From: Sphingobium sp. CR2-8
GTDB lineage: Bacteria; Pseudomonadota; Alphaproteobacteria; Sphingomonadales; Sphingomonadaceae
Reading direction: 5' to 3'
DNA length: 64,000 bases
NCBI RefSeq assembly: GCF_035818615.1
Contig: NZ_JAYKZY010000002.1
Span: 188,501 to 252,500 of the forward strand
The notes beneath the pieces were generated by a model. The model was not told where the DNA came from and did not search any database. It saw only the letters and a program-made list of their open reading frames with translations. Below are positions 26,848 to 36,856 of the stretch, piece by piece. Made by a program: the position numbers and the translations under genes. Position 1 is the stretch's first letter. Every line of letters begins with the position of its first letter.

Positions 26848-29800
26848 ATGCAGATAAAGCGGCTCAAACTTTCCGGCTTCAAGAGCTTCGTCGACCCGAC
26901 GGAATTGCGGATCGAGCCGGGCCTGACCGGCATCGTCGGTCCCAACGGGTGCGGCAAGTCCAACCTGCTCGAAGCGATCCGCTGGGTCATGGGCGAATCC
27001 AGTGCCAGATCCATGCGCGGCGGCGGCATGGAGGATGTGATCTTTGCCGGCACCGCCACCCGGCCGCAGCGCGATTTTGCCGAAGTCTCGCTGCTGACCA
27101 TCCAGGAACAGGGCGAATTATTCAACGCCGTCGATGTCGGCGCGGACGGCGAACTGGAAGTCACCCGCCGGATCGAGCGTGGCGCGGGCAGCGCCTATCG
27201 GGCCAATGGCAAGGATGTGCGGGCGAAGGACGTCGCGCTGGTCTTCGCCGACGCCGCCACCGGGCCGCACAGTCCCGCGCTGGTCAGCCAGGGCCGCATC
27301 GCCGCCGTCATCGCCGCGCGCCCGCAGGAACGGCGCGCCATGCTGGAGGAAGCGGCGGGCATTGCGGGGCTTCATGTCCGGCGCAAGGACGCCGAACAGA
27401 AATTGCGCGCGGCCGAAGGCAATCTGGCGCGGCTGGACGAGATATTGCTCGACATGGACGCGCGCGCCAACGCCCTGCGGCGGCAGGCGAAGGCGGCCGA
27501 ACGCTATATCCGCCTGTCCGACCAGATCCGGGTTGCGGAAGGGCGCGCGCTCTTCGCCCGCTGGCGTGAACTGAGTGCCAGCGCCGAGGCAGCGCGGGCC
27601 GAGGCCAAACAAGCGGACACAGCCGTATCGCATGCGCAGGAAGGGCAATTGGCCGCCGCCGCCCATGCCCAGGCGGCGGTCGCTCTGCTGGCCGAGCGGC
27701 GCGCCGTCGCGCAGGCGGCGCGGGACGAGGCCAATGAAGCGGGCCACCGCCTTGCCGCCCTGCGCACCGAGCGGGAATCGGTCGTCCGCCGCCTGGCCGA
27801 CATCGCGCAGCAGGCGGCCCGGCTGGAGGAAGATCGCGCGCGCGAAGGCACGCTGGCCAATGACGCGGCCGACGCCATCGCCCGGCTGACGGGGGAGATT
27901 GCGACGCTCAAGGCGCGCATCGCCGACACGGAAAAGCTGCGTCCCGCTTTTGCCACGCGCATTGCCGCGGCCGAGGATGCCGCGCGCGACGCCGAACTGG
28001 ACCTGGCGCGCGCGATGGCCAAACAGGCGGCCGAGCAGGCCGAACTGCGCGTGGCGGAGGCCGCGCTGGCCGCTGCCCGCAATAGGCTCGACCGGGCGGA
28101 GCGGGATGTGACGCGTCTCGCCGCGGAGGCCGCCAGCCTTCCGGATGCCAGGCCAGTGGAGGCGCAGCGTGACGCGGCCCTTGCCGACCAGGCGCAGGCC
28201 AAGGCGGACCGGGACGCCGCCGAAACCATGATCCAATCTGCCGACACGGATCGGCAGGCCGCCGCAGAGGCGCGCGCCACCGCCGAAGCCGCGCTGGCCG
28301 CCGCTCGCGCCGCGCTCGCCGCACTCGATAGCGAGGCGGCGGCGCTCCGACGCGCGGTGGACATGGGGGCGGGCAACCGGACCCGCATGCTCGATCAGCT
28401 CAAGGCCGTGCCGGGCTATGAGCGCGCGCTGGCCGCGGCGCTGGGTGACGATCTGGAGGCGGCGGTCGGGCAGGATGGCAAGCGGCGCTGGACGGGGGCC
28501 GATCCGCTGGCCGACGACCCGGCCTTGCCTGCGGGTGCGACGCCCTTGGCCGCTCATGTCGTCGCGCCGCTGGAGCTGGCGCGTCGGCTGGCGCAAATCG
28601 CGGTGGCGGAAAAGGACGAGGGTCAGGCGCTTGCGGTCGGGCAGCGCCTCGTCACGCTGGACGGCCAGTTGCGCCGCTGGGACGGTTATGTCGCGACGGA
28701 GGGCGGCGCGGCGGCGGCCGAGCGGCTGATCCGCCGCAACCGGCTGGACGCGATCGTGACGGCTCGCCCTGCGGCGCTAGCAGAGGTCGAACAGGCCGCC
28801 GCCGCGCAGGAACAGGCCAAGGCCCGCGAACAGGCCGCCGCTCAGGCACTCAGCCATGGCCGCACCGCCCTGTCCCAGGCCGACCAGCGCCTGCGCGCTG
28901 CGCTGCGTGCCGCCGACGAGGCGACGACCGCGCTCGAACGGCTGGCCGGTCGGCGCGAGGCGATCGAAGAGCGGCTCGCCGAAGCGCGGCGCGACCAGGA
29001 TGGCGCGCAGGCCGAACATCACAAGGCGCAATCCGCGCGGACGGCCGTCCCCGACGGGGCCGATACGCGGGCGCAGGTCGCCGCGCTGTCGCAGGCGAGC
29101 GAGCAGGCCCGCAGCGCCGTCGGCCAGTTGCAGGCCGATCAGGCGCTGGCCGACCGCATCCTCTCGACCGATCGCGAGCGGCAGGCGGCGGCCGATGCGG
29201 AAAGCAAGGGCTGGCGCGCGCGCGCTGGCGAGGCGGCGAAGCGGATCGCCGCCATGGTCGCGCGCGCCGGAGAGATCGCCGACGAACGCGCGCTGATCGA
29301 AACGCAGCCCGAGGCGCTGGCACAAGCCATTGCCGATCTGGGCGATCAGGGTGCGACCCTGGCTGCGGCCGCCGAACAGGCGCGTCGCGACGAGCAGGAG
29401 GCCGACGTCGCGCTGCGCGCGGCCGAAGCGCGCGCTGCCCAGGCGGGTGAAGCGCTGGCCTCCGCCCGCGAGGCGCGCGCCACTGCCCTTGCCCGGGTCG
29501 AGGCGGCCGACGAACGGCGGATCGAGACGAACCGGCTGTCGGGCGAGCGGTTCGAATGCCCGCCGCCGGTGCTGCCCGAAAAGCTGGGTTTTTCCAGCGC
29601 CGACATGCGCATCGCGCAGACCGAGCAGGCCGAGCATGACCGGTTCCACGCCGAACGCGAACGGATCGGTCCGGTCAATCTGGTCGCCGCGCAGGAGCTC
29701 GCGGAACTGGAAGCCATACAGGCGACCAGCCGCGCGGAAAGCCAGGAGCTGACCCAGGCGATCCACCGGCTGCGCGGTTCGATCGGCAGCCTGAACCGGG

Positions 29801-30291
29801 AGGGCCGCCAGCGCCTGCTCGCCGCGTTCGAAGCGGTGGACGGCCATTTCCGGCGTCTCTTCACGACCTTGTTCAATGGCGGGCAGGCGCATCTGGAACT
29901 GATCGACAGCGACGATCCGCTGGAGGCCGGGCTGGAGATCATGGCCCAGCCGCCGGGCAAGAAGCTGGCCGCGCTCACACTCCTGTCAGGCGGCGAGCAG
30001 GCCTTGACGGCCGTGGCGCTGATCTTTGGCCTGTTCCTGACCAATCCCGCGCCGATCTGCGTGCTGGACGAGGTCGACGCGCCGCTGGACGACGCCAATG
30101 TCGAGCGCTTCTGCGACCTGCTCGACGCGATGGTGGCGCAGACGAACACGCGCTATCTGATCGTCACCCATAATGCCGTCAGCATGGCGCGGATGCATCG
30201 GCTGTTCGGCGTGACCATGGTGGAGCAGGGCGTCAGTCGGCTCGTGTCGGTCAATCTGCAAAGCGCCGAGGCGTTGCTGGCGGCCGAGTAG
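26848..30291 (+). CDS. smc: Chromosome segregation ATPase SMC
   Basis: SMC condensin ATPase of 1147 residues, normal for alphaproteobacteria. Walker A GPNGCGKSN lies near residue 31. Long alanine- and charge-rich coiled coils flank a hinge at about 500-620 (GYERALAAALGDDLEAAV region). The C-terminal ABC signature is LSGGEQALTAVAL, and Walker B is CVLDEVDAPLDDANVERF. It acts with ScpA/ScpB, which are not in this window. No terminator is obvious before the repeat-rich 30.3-30.75 kb gap. Confidence 0.95.
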   Translation: MQIKRLKLSGFKSFVDPTELRIEPGLTGIVGPNGCGKSNLLEAIRWVMGESSARSMRGGGMEDVIFAGTATRPQRDFAEVSLLTIQEQGELFNAVDVGADGELEVTRRIERGAGSAYRANGKDVRAKDVALVFADAATGPHSPALVSQGRIAAVIAARPQERRAMLEEAAGIAGLHVRRKDAEQKLRAAEGNLARLDEILLDMDARANALRRQAKAAERYIRLSDQIRVAEGRALFARWRELSASAEAARAEAKQADTAVSHAQEGQLAAAAHAQAAVALLAERRAVAQAARDEANEAGHRLAALRTERESVVRRLADIAQQAARLEEDRAREGTLANDAADAIARLTGEIATLKARIADTEKLRPAFATRIAAAEDAARDAELDLARAMAKQAAEQAELRVAEAALAAARNRLDRAERDVTRLAAEAASLPDARPVEAQRDAALADQAQAKADRDAAETMIQSADTDRQAAAEARATAEAALAAARAALAALDSEAAALRRAVDMGAGNRTRMLDQLKAVPGYERALAAALGDDLEAAVGQDGKRRWTGADPLADDPALPAGATPLAAHVVAPLELARRLAQIAVAEKDEGQALAVGQRLVTLDGQLRRWDGYVATEGGAAAAERLIRRNRLDAIVTARPAALAEVEQAAAAQEQAKAREQAAAQALSHGRTALSQADQRLRAALRAADEATTALERLAGRREAIEERLAEARRDQDGAQAEHHKAQSARTAVPDGADTRAQVAALSQASEQARSAVGQLQADQALADRILSTDRERQAAADAESKGWRARAGEAAKRIAAMVARAGEIADERALIETQPEALAQAIADLGDQGATLAAAAEQARRDEQEADVALRAAEARAAQAGEALASAREARATALARVEAADERRIETNRLSGERFECPPPVLPEKLGFSSADMRIAQTEQAEHDRFHAERERIGPVNLVAAQELAELEAIQATSRAESQELTQAIHRLRGSIGSLNREGRQRLLAAFEAVDGHFRRLFTTLFNGGQAHLELIDSDDPLEAGLEIMAQPPGKKLAALTLLSGGEQALTAVALIFGLFLTNPAPICVLDEVDAPLDDANVERFCDLLDAMVAQTNTRYLIVTHNAVSMARMHRLFGVTMVEQGVSRLVSVNLQSAEALLAAE

Positions 30292-30462
30292 CCAGCCTTG
30301 CCGTCATGGCGTGACGCAGGCTGACGGGAAGAATGCGTCTGATCGCATAGTCGAAGGGTAGTGCGGTACGGTCATCCAAGGGTCGTTTGCGCGTGTGGGA
30401 CTGGACCCGGCCTGCGCCGGGGAACCGCGATCATGAGTCAGCATCCTGGCATCACGCTATTC

Positions 30463-30600
30463 ATACCAGAATGCGATGATGCTGACCCATAAGGCAGCTC
30501 CCCGGCGAAGGCCGGGGTCCAGCTCTGAGCGCGGGACTGGGCCCCGGCCTTCGCCGGGGAACAACTGGCTATAGGTCCCTTATCAATGCAAATTGGTATA
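30463..30600 (+). repeat. 138-bp dispersed palindromic repeat, copy 1
   Basis: A 138-bp element starting ATACCAGAATGCGATG and ending AATTGGTATA, so its ends are imperfect inverted repeats. It carries two GC palindromes (CCCCGGCGAAGGCCGGGG and its near copy). The inverted copy at 48282-48419 has about nine differences, counting two 1-base indels. A further partial palindrome lies at 30408-30422. The rest of the gap 30292-30462 shows nothing recognised. REP-like or MITE-like behaviour is inference. Confidence 0.8.
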
Positions 30601-30637
30601 GCAGGTCTGCCGGACGGGGCTAAAGAGACAGTTGCAC

Positions 30638-30752
30638 CCTTAACTTCGCACATTTCCCGCTTGTTTTGACATAAAATTGCGTGTGGCTGATCCTATCGGA
30701 AAGGCTGGGCCTGTGATTATAAGTCCCTCGCTGCCGATAGGACAGGGCGTCA
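30638..30752 (-). repeat. Structured 3'-end repeat, copy A
   Basis: On the minus strand the element begins at the TGA stop of the PLD gene with CGCCCTGTCCTA and ends with GCGGGAAATGTGCGAAG plus TTAAGG. A counterpart at 53108-53249 begins at the stop codon of the MmeI-like gene and has the same two ends. An internal stem CCTATCGG/CCGATAGG (near 30738-30689) is visible in this copy. It resembles a 3'-UTR RNA element; function unknown. Confidence 0.65.
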
Positions 30753-32231
30753 GCCGCGCCCGAACCAGCCCTTCATCCGGCGGAACAGGCCGCGTTCGCT
30801 GACCGGTTCGAACATCTCTTCGGGGCCTTCGGGGTCGAGCACTTCATTGTCGGCCAGCCATAGCTGCACGTCGTTCAGGTTGGGCGTCACATAGGGACGC
30901 AAGGTCCGCCCCGGCTTCTGTCGCAATTCCTCGATCGCGGCGACCAGCCCGCGTTCGGCGATGACCGTCGCCACCCGCTCGGCCGGCAGGTCGAGATGCT
31001 CGGCGATCAGGTCGTGGCGTATCTTCACGATCGTGTCCTGCCACCCGTCATTGCCGGGCAGCGTCGTGTCGATACAGATGTCGCATTCGGTGTCCAGCCG
31101 CATCGAGCGGTTGTTCATGTTGGACGACCCGACCCGGATCAGCCGGTCGTCCACGATCAATATCTTGGCATGAACGTAGATCGGCGCGCCGCGCTGGGTG
31201 AAGGGGTGATAGATGCGGAAGCGGCCATGGGTGTCGCGCGCCTTGAGCGCTTCGTACAGCCGGGCGCGGGCCGTATCCATCGCCTGCTGTTCCAGCCAGC
31301 CATCGGCCTGTTCGGGATTGACGATGACGATGTCGGGGCCATCGGCTTCGTCCAGCCGTTTGGCGATCGCTTCGGCGATCCGGCGCGATGCGAAATATTG
31401 GCTTTCGGCATAGATGTGCCGCTTGGCTGCGGCGATCTGGCGCAGATAGAGCTGCTCGATTTCCGTGAAGCCCTCCTGATCGTCCATCTTGGGCGCGGAG
31501 CGGGCGATGGCGACATCGACCCCTTCGAACTGCACCGGCAACTTGTCGGGCCAGCAATCGGCGACACCCTCGACCGGTTCGAGCGGATCGCCGCCCGCGC
31601 CGACCCAGCGGTTGCGCGCATGTTCGCCCAGCGCCGCCGCGACCGGCCCGGCGAGCGCCGTCGTCGCGTCGTGCCAAGGGCCATAGGGCGATCCATCGGG
31701 GTGAAGTCGGCCCGGTTCTTCGTCGCGATGATGACGCGTGTCCCACCGGTCCCCAGTCATGTCGATGCCGCCGCAGAAGGCGAAGCAATCGTCGATCACC
31801 ACGATCTTCTGGTGGTGCGACGCGGCGGGCGGATGATGGCCGTCCAGCTTCACCGTGATGCGCGGATGCGCCATCCAGCGCAGGGTGGTGACGAGGTGCG
31901 ACGGGCGCGCCATCGCCTTGATCGCGCCGACGTCCCAGCGCAGCAGGAAAATCTCCAGTTCGGGCGTCCGTTCGACCAGCCAGGTGATGAAGTCGCCGAT
32001 CACCGCTGGGGCACCGTCCTTCGCCTCATCCTCACGGATCAGGCTGATCGCCGGATCGAAATCCCAGCCGATCAGCATGATGCGGCGCCTGGCCTTCATC
32101 ATCGCGGCGCGGGCCTGACGGAAATAGGCATCGGCGTCGATGATGACGCTGGCCCGGTCGGCGCGGGCGATGCGCCAGCAATCTTCGCCCGGTTGCGGTG
32201 TCAAAGCGCAGCGCTCCCGACGACGAGGCAT
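30750..32231 (-). CDS. Phospholipase D-family protein (cardiolipin-synthase-like)
   Basis: Two-HKD protein of about 493 residues. The motifs HHQKIVVIDD and HAKILIVDD are PLD catalytic sequences (HxKxxxxD), and RVGSSNMNNRSM follows the second. Such proteins transfer phosphatidyl groups (cardiolipin synthase) or hydrolyse phospholipids. No N-terminal transmembrane helices are seen, which is closer to soluble eukaryote-type PLD than to ClsA. I start at the ATG at 32231, overlapping the ubiA end by 31 bp; a later TTG near 32201 is possible. Its stop codon lies in the repeat above. Confidence 0.8.
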   Translation of the reverse strand: MPRRRERCALTPQPGEDCWRIARADRASVIIDADAYFRQARAAMMKARRRIMLIGWDFDPAISLIREDEAKDGAPAVIGDFITWLVERTPELEIFLLRWDVGAIKAMARPSHLVTTLRWMAHPRITVKLDGHHPPAASHHQKIVVIDDCFAFCGGIDMTGDRWDTRHHRDEEPGRLHPDGSPYGPWHDATTALAGPVAAALGEHARNRWVGAGGDPLEPVEGVADCWPDKLPVQFEGVDVAIARSAPKMDDQEGFTEIEQLYLRQIAAAKRHIYAESQYFASRRIAEAIAKRLDEADGPDIVIVNPEQADGWLEQQAMDTARARLYEALKARDTHGRFRIYHPFTQRGAPIYVHAKILIVDDRLIRVGSSNMNNRSMRLDTECDICIDTTLPGNDGWQDTIVKIRHDLIAEHLDLPAERVATVIAERGLVAAIEELRQKPGRTLRPYVTPNLNDVQLWLADNEVLDPEGPEEMFEPVSERGLFRRMKGWFGRG

Positions 32232-33109
32232 CCTAGAAACATCAGCAATCCCGAAAAGCGGTTGGAACGAAATTTGACGAGCGGGTCGACGCCGTCTTCC
32301 TTGAGCGTCGCCACCTGCCACAGCAGATGCGCCGTCATGGGCACCAGCGCGGCCAGCGCCAGCATCTGGGGACGGACTTGCCAGATCGCGCAGGCCCAGA
32401 GCGCCAGCGCCAGCATATAACAGAGCGTCACGCCGCCCCGAACATGCCGCCCCATCGACAGCGCGCTGGACCCAATGCCGATCAGCGCGTCATCCTCCCG
32501 GTCCTGCAGCGCATAGATGGTGTCATAGCCCACGACCCAGAAGATCGTGCCTGCGTAAAGCAGCAGGCCGGGCAGGGTGAGCGCGCCTGCGACTTCGCTC
32601 CACCCCACCAGCGCGGCCCAGGAAAAGACGAGGCCGAGCCAGATCTGCGGCCATCCGGTGATCCGTTTCATGAAGGGATAGGCGGCGACCAGCGCCAGGC
32701 TGCCCAGCGCCACGACCTGCGCATAGAGGCTGAGTTGCAGCAGCACGATCAGGCCGATGAGGCAGAGCGCCAGCAGCCAGATCCATGCGGCCTTGACCGA
32801 CATCGCCCCGCTTGCCAGCGGCCGGGTCGCGGTGCGGGCGACCTTCCGGTCCAGGTCGCGATCGACGATATCGTTGAATACGCAGCCCGCGCCGCGCATC
32901 GCGATGCTGCCCAGCAGCAGCCAGGCGATCAGCGGCCAGCGCGCGAAACCGCCGCCAGCCAGCGCCACGCCCCAAGCGCCGGGCCAGAAGAGCAGCCACC
33001 AGCCGATCGGCCGATCGAACCGGGCCAGTTGCGCCAAGGTGCGCGGTGTGTCCGGCAACCGCGCCAGCAGACCGCGCGCTTCGCTGTCGGGGACGATCGT
33101 CTGATTCAC
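32201..33109 (-). CDS. ubiA: 4-hydroxybenzoate octaprenyltransferase UbiA
   Basis: Membrane prenyltransferase of 302 residues for ubiquinone synthesis. Both aspartate-rich motifs are present (FNDIVDRDLDRKVART and YALQDREDD-like region), along with hydrophobic helices and an RPLASG motif. The GTG at 33109 (VNQTIVPDS) has GGAGT upstream and avoids a 63-residue extension that would run through the divergent rsmE start. It precedes the PLD gene, which overlaps its end. Confidence 0.92.
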   Translation of the reverse strand: MNQTIVPDSEARGLLARLPDTPRTLAQLARFDRPIGWWLLFWPGAWGVALAGGGFARWPLIAWLLLGSIAMRGAGCVFNDIVDRDLDRKVARTATRPLASGAMSVKAAWIWLLALCLIGLIVLLQLSLYAQVVALGSLALVAAYPFMKRITGWPQIWLGLVFSWAALVGWSEVAGALTLPGLLLYAGTIFWVVGYDTIYALQDREDDALIGIGSSALSMGRHVRGGVTLCYMLALALWACAIWQVRPQMLALAALVPMTAHLLWQVATLKEDGVDPLVKFRSNRFSGLLMFLGCLVVGSAAL

Positions 33110-33203
33110 CGTGACTCCATTCGCATGAGCTTGTGGAAGCCCGTATCTTCTCTTTAGGGAAGAACGGGCCGACCACAAGCGCGGCCGAACCGGAAGAGAC
33201 AAA

Positions 33204-33950
33204 ATGACCGCAACACCCGCCTGGCCGCCGCAAAGCGCGCCGCGACTCCATGTCGAAACCCAGTTGGGGGAGGGGGTCGTGGTGCCGATCGACGGCAATC
33301 CGGCCCATTATCTGATCAGCGTCATGCGGGTGAAGCCCGACGACATCGTCCTGCTGTTCGACGGCCGATCGGGCGAATGGGCGGCGCGCGCGCGCGACAT
33401 CCGCAAGCGCGACCTGGTGCTGGACTGTATCAGCCAGACCAAACCGCCAGAACATGTGCCCGATTTCTGGCTGTGCTGCGCGCCGATCAAAAAGGGGCGG
33501 ATCGACCTGATCGCGGAGAAGGCGTGCGAACTGGGCGTAGCGCGGCTCCAGCCGGTGCTCACCCGCCGCGCAGTGGTGGACAAGCTGAACCTCGACCGGC
33601 TGCACAGCCATCTGGTCGAAGCGGCGGAGCAATGCGGGCGCACCGCGCTGCCCGAACTCGCCGACATGGTGAAGCTCGACGCCTTGTTGAAAGGGTGGCC
33701 GACCGATCGGCATCTGTTCTTCGCGGACGAAACTGGCGGCGCGTCGCTGGAACAAAGCCTGCGCGCCCATAGGGGGCCTGCCGCATTTCTGGTCGGACCT
33801 GAAGGCGGATTCGATCCCGCCGAGCGCGACGCGATCCGCGCCACGCCCGGCGCCGTACCGGTGTCGCTGGGTCCGCGCATCCTGCGCGCGGAGACCGCTG
33901 CGATCGCGGCGACGTCTGCCTGGATGACGATCAATGGCGACTGGAAATAG
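33204..33950 (+). CDS. rsmE: 16S rRNA (uracil-1498-N3)-methyltransferase RsmE
   Basis: SPOUT-fold methyltransferase of 248 residues. The N-terminal PUA-like domain includes HYLISVMRVKPDD. The C-terminal knot carries GPEGGFD and LGPRILRAETA, the cofactor and dimer signatures of RsmE. It is divergent from ubiA and followed by gshA on the same strand, a pairing often seen in alphaproteobacteria. It methylates U1498 in the decoding region of 16S rRNA. Confidence 0.95.
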   Translation: MTATPAWPPQSAPRLHVETQLGEGVVVPIDGNPAHYLISVMRVKPDDIVLLFDGRSGEWAARARDIRKRDLVLDCISQTKPPEHVPDFWLCCAPIKKGRIDLIAEKACELGVARLQPVLTRRAVVDKLNLDRLHSHLVEAAEQCGRTALPELADMVKLDALLKGWPTDRHLFFADETGGASLEQSLRAHRGPAAFLVGPEGGFDPAERDAIRATPGAVPVSLGPRILRAETAAIAATSAWMTINGDWK

Positions 33951-34049
33951 TTTCATTCCGCTATTGGATTGAAGCGCTTAAGGCCAAGCCCTATGTGGCG
34001 ATCGCCCGACTTTGTTTGACGGGCGAAGGGGAAGCAGTAAGGGCGGGGT

Positions 34050-35423
34050 ATGAGCACTAGAACCGACTCCGGGGATCATGATCCCGTCATCGAAAACCGC
34101 GACCAGCTGATCGCGGCCTTTGCCAAGGGCGAAAAGCCCAAGGATCGTTGGCGGATCGGCACCGAGCATGAGAAATTCGTCTATAATCGCCGCGATCATC
34201 ACGCCCCGTCCTATGAGGAAAAGGGCGGCATCCACACGCTGCTGATCGGCCTCACCCGTTATGGCTGGAACCCGGTGTTCGAGGGTGAGAATATCATCGC
34301 CCTGTCCGGCGTCGACGGCACGATCAGCCTGGAACCGGCGGGGCAGCTGGAACTGTCGGGTGCGCCGCTGGAAAATCTGCACCAGACCTGCGCCGAGACC
34401 GGCCGCCATCTGGAACAGGTGAAATATGTCGGCGACATGCTGGGCCTGGGCTTCCTGGGCCTTGGCATGTGGCCGGACAAGACGCGCGCCGAATTGCCGA
34501 TCATGCCCAAGGGCCGCTATGAGATCATGCTGCGGCACATGCCGCGCGTGGGGTCCATGGGGCTGGACATGATGCTGCGCACCTGCACCATCCAGACGAA
34601 CCTCGACTATGGCAGCGAGGCGGACATGGCGCAGAAGTTCCGCGTGAGCCTGGCGCTGCAACCGCTGGCGACCGCGCTGTTCGCCAATTCGCCCTTTACC
34701 GAAGGGAAGCCCAACGGCTTCCTGTCCTATCGCAGCCATATCTGGTCGGACACCGATCCCGGGCGTACGGGCATGCTGCCCTTCGTGTTCGAGGATGGGT
34801 TCGGCTATGAGCGCTATGCCGACTATGCGCTCGATGTGCCGATGTATTTCGTCTATCGCGACGGCAAATATATCGACGCGGCGGGCCATAGTTTCCGCGA
34901 TTTCCTGGATGGCAGGCTGGCCGTCCTGCCGGGCGAAAAGCCGACCGAGAAGGATTGGGAGGATCATCTGTCCACCGCCTTTCCCGAAGTGCGAATGAAG
35001 AGCTTCCTGGAAATGCGCGGCGCCGATGGCGGGCCGTGGAACCGGATCTGCGCGCTGCCGGCGCTGTGGGTCGGTTTGCTGTACGACCAAGGTGCGCTCG
35101 ACGCGGCGTGGGATGTGGTCAAGGACTGGACCATGGAGGAACGGCAGATCCTGCGCGATAGCGTGCCGAAGCTGGGCCTCGACGCGCCGATCGGCGGTGG
35201 GCGCACATTGCGCGACATTGCGGGGCAGGTGGTCGATATCGCGCGGTCCGGGTTGGCCGCGCGCGCCCGGCTCAACGGCGCGGGCGACAATGAAACCGGC
35301 TATCTGTCGTTCCTCGACGATGTCGTCGCATCCGGCAAGACCAACGCCGAGCGACTGCTCGAACGCTATCATGGGGAATGGCAGGGCGACCTCAGCCGGG
35401 TTTACGGGGAAGAGAGTTTTTAA
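34050..35423 (+). CDS. gshA: Glutamate-cysteine ligase (plant/alphaproteobacterial type)
   Basis: Catalyses the first step of glutathione synthesis. It is 457 residues, fitting the GCS2 (plant-type) family. Conserved segments include WRIGTEHEKF, EPAGQLELSGAPL, the GKYIDAAGHSFRDF region and FLEMRGADGGPWNRICALPALWVGLLYD. It follows rsmE by 99 bp. The 3' gap (35424-35485) carries a partial CGGCCTTCGCCG palindrome related to the dispersed repeats. Confidence 0.95.
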   Translation: MSTRTDSGDHDPVIENRDQLIAAFAKGEKPKDRWRIGTEHEKFVYNRRDHHAPSYEEKGGIHTLLIGLTRYGWNPVFEGENIIALSGVDGTISLEPAGQLELSGAPLENLHQTCAETGRHLEQVKYVGDMLGLGFLGLGMWPDKTRAELPIMPKGRYEIMLRHMPRVGSMGLDMMLRTCTIQTNLDYGSEADMAQKFRVSLALQPLATALFANSPFTEGKPNGFLSYRSHIWSDTDPGRTGMLPFVFEDGFGYERYADYALDVPMYFVYRDGKYIDAAGHSFRDFLDGRLAVLPGEKPTEKDWEDHLSTAFPEVRMKSFLEMRGADGGPWNRICALPALWVGLLYDQGALDAAWDVVKDWTMEERQILRDSVPKLGLDAPIGGGRTLRDIAGQVVDIARSGLAARARLNGAGDNETGYLSFLDDVVASGKTNAERLLERYHGEWQGDLSRVYGEESF

Positions 35424-35485
35424 GCGACGCGGTTTTCCGGCGTTACGGCGGAACTGGACTCCGGCCTTCGCCGAAGCACGTTATG

Positions 35486-36802
35486 CTATTCCGCCGGGAG
35501 CGTCGTGACGACCGTCGTTTCGCGCGTCTTGCCCGTCACCCAGGCGAAGAAGCGCGGCACTGGCGCGTTACGCTCCATCCAGTCGCTATAGGCGCGATAG
35601 CCCGGGTCGGCGGACAGATGCTTTTCCTCCGTCTTCGCGCGCCAGTAATAGACGGCGTTGGTCAGGGCCAGCATGGCGCAGTTGCGCACCATGTCGGTCA
35701 GCGATCCACTGACGGCGAGGAAAGGCAGCGCTGAAAACCACCAGAAGAGATTCTTCGCCAGATAGGCCGGGTGACGCGTCCAGCGATAGGGACCATGGGT
35801 CAATATGCCGCGATGGGTGAGATTGGAAAAGCGCAGGCCGAACACCACCGTCGCCCAGGCGTAAAGGCCCGTCAGCAGCACGAGCCACCCGCCCAGCAGC
35901 CATTGCAGCACGGGCTGCCCCTGGGTCCAGTAATCCCATTCCGCGCCGCCCGCATGATAATCGAGCGGGCCGCCGCCCCCCATCAGCACGAAGGGGGGAT
36001 AGCAGATCAGCGCCGCCAGCCAGCCGCTTAAGTAGGGGTTGGCGGTCCTGATATGCGAATCGAGCGGCTTGAAGGTCAGCATATAGCCGACCGTCGCCAG
36101 ACAGACGTCGATCATGAACATGACCGCGATCAGGAATCCGGCCAGCGCCACCGGATTGTCCAACGCATCCTCGATCCGCCATTCGACCACGCTGGCGAAA
36201 TTGCCCGGCACGATCGACACCATGAAGGCGAGGAAGAAACCCTTCACCGCCCAGGCGCGGGCATGATGCGCGACCTGGGCCATGTCCGCCTGCCCGGCCA
36301 CGCCGCCGATCACCCATTGGCCGAAACTGTAGGACGCGTCCTTCGGCTCCACCAGTCGCCGGTCGATCCAGATCACATAGGGAATGGACAGGGCCAGCAG
36401 CCAGGGCGCGGCGGCCATGAACAGGTCCATGGAAAAGCGATAATTGCCTGTCCAGTACCAGCGGGCGATGCAATAGAAGATGGCGATGGCGAGCCAGGTC
36501 GCCCACAGCCCGGCGATTTTCACGATGCTGATGTCCAGCACGTCCCGCACGGTCCGTGCAGGCCCGCGCCAGTCGATGCCGGTCGACGGGTTGCGGTGGA
36601 CCTTGTCCACGATCAGCGACCATAGCACCATCGGCAGACCGCAGGCGACCACGGCGGCCAGCCCCGCATTGGGACCATTCATGCCATAATGGCGCGCGAC
36701 CAGCGTCCAGAGGCCAAGGCCGACCAGCCCGGCGATGCCGACACCATGGCTGACGGCCGATGGAGGGCAGGAGGATGTCGGGGGAGGGTCTGCTTGGCTC
36801 AT
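35486..36802 (-). CDS. Multi-pass membrane protein with ICMT/PEMT-like methyltransferase C terminus
   Basis: Protein of about 438 residues with around ten hydrophobic segments. The C-terminal part GPYRWTRHPAYLAKNLFWWF followed by AKTEEKHLSADPGYRAY is the signature of isoprenylcysteine carboxyl/phospholipid methyltransferases. The N-terminal two thirds has no family that I recognise, so the protein is larger than a plain 200-residue ICMT. The ATG at 36802 is preferred over an upstream ATG (36850) because it sits next to SQADPPPTS. The methyl acceptor (lipid or other) is unknown. Confidence 0.72.
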   Translation of the reverse strand: MSQADPPPTSSCPPSAVSHGVGIAGLVGLGLWTLVARHYGMNGPNAGLAAVVACGLPMVLWSLIVDKVHRNPSTGIDWRGPARTVRDVLDISIVKIAGLWATWLAIAIFYCIARWYWTGNYRFSMDLFMAAAPWLLALSIPYVIWIDRRLVEPKDASYSFGQWVIGGVAGQADMAQVAHHARAWAVKGFFLAFMVSIVPGNFASVVEWRIEDALDNPVALAGFLIAVMFMIDVCLATVGYMLTFKPLDSHIRTANPYLSGWLAALICYPPFVLMGGGGPLDYHAGGAEWDYWTQGQPVLQWLLGGWLVLLTGLYAWATVVFGLRFSNLTHRGILTHGPYRWTRHPAYLAKNLFWWFSALPFLAVSGSLTDMVRNCAMLALTNAVYYWRAKTEEKHLSADPGYRAYSDWMERNAPVPRFFAWVTGKTRETTVVTTLPAE

Positions 36803-36856
36803 GCCCGAAGCCCTAGCGGATAATGGTAAGCAAGCGGTGAACCGTGCCACGTCGCA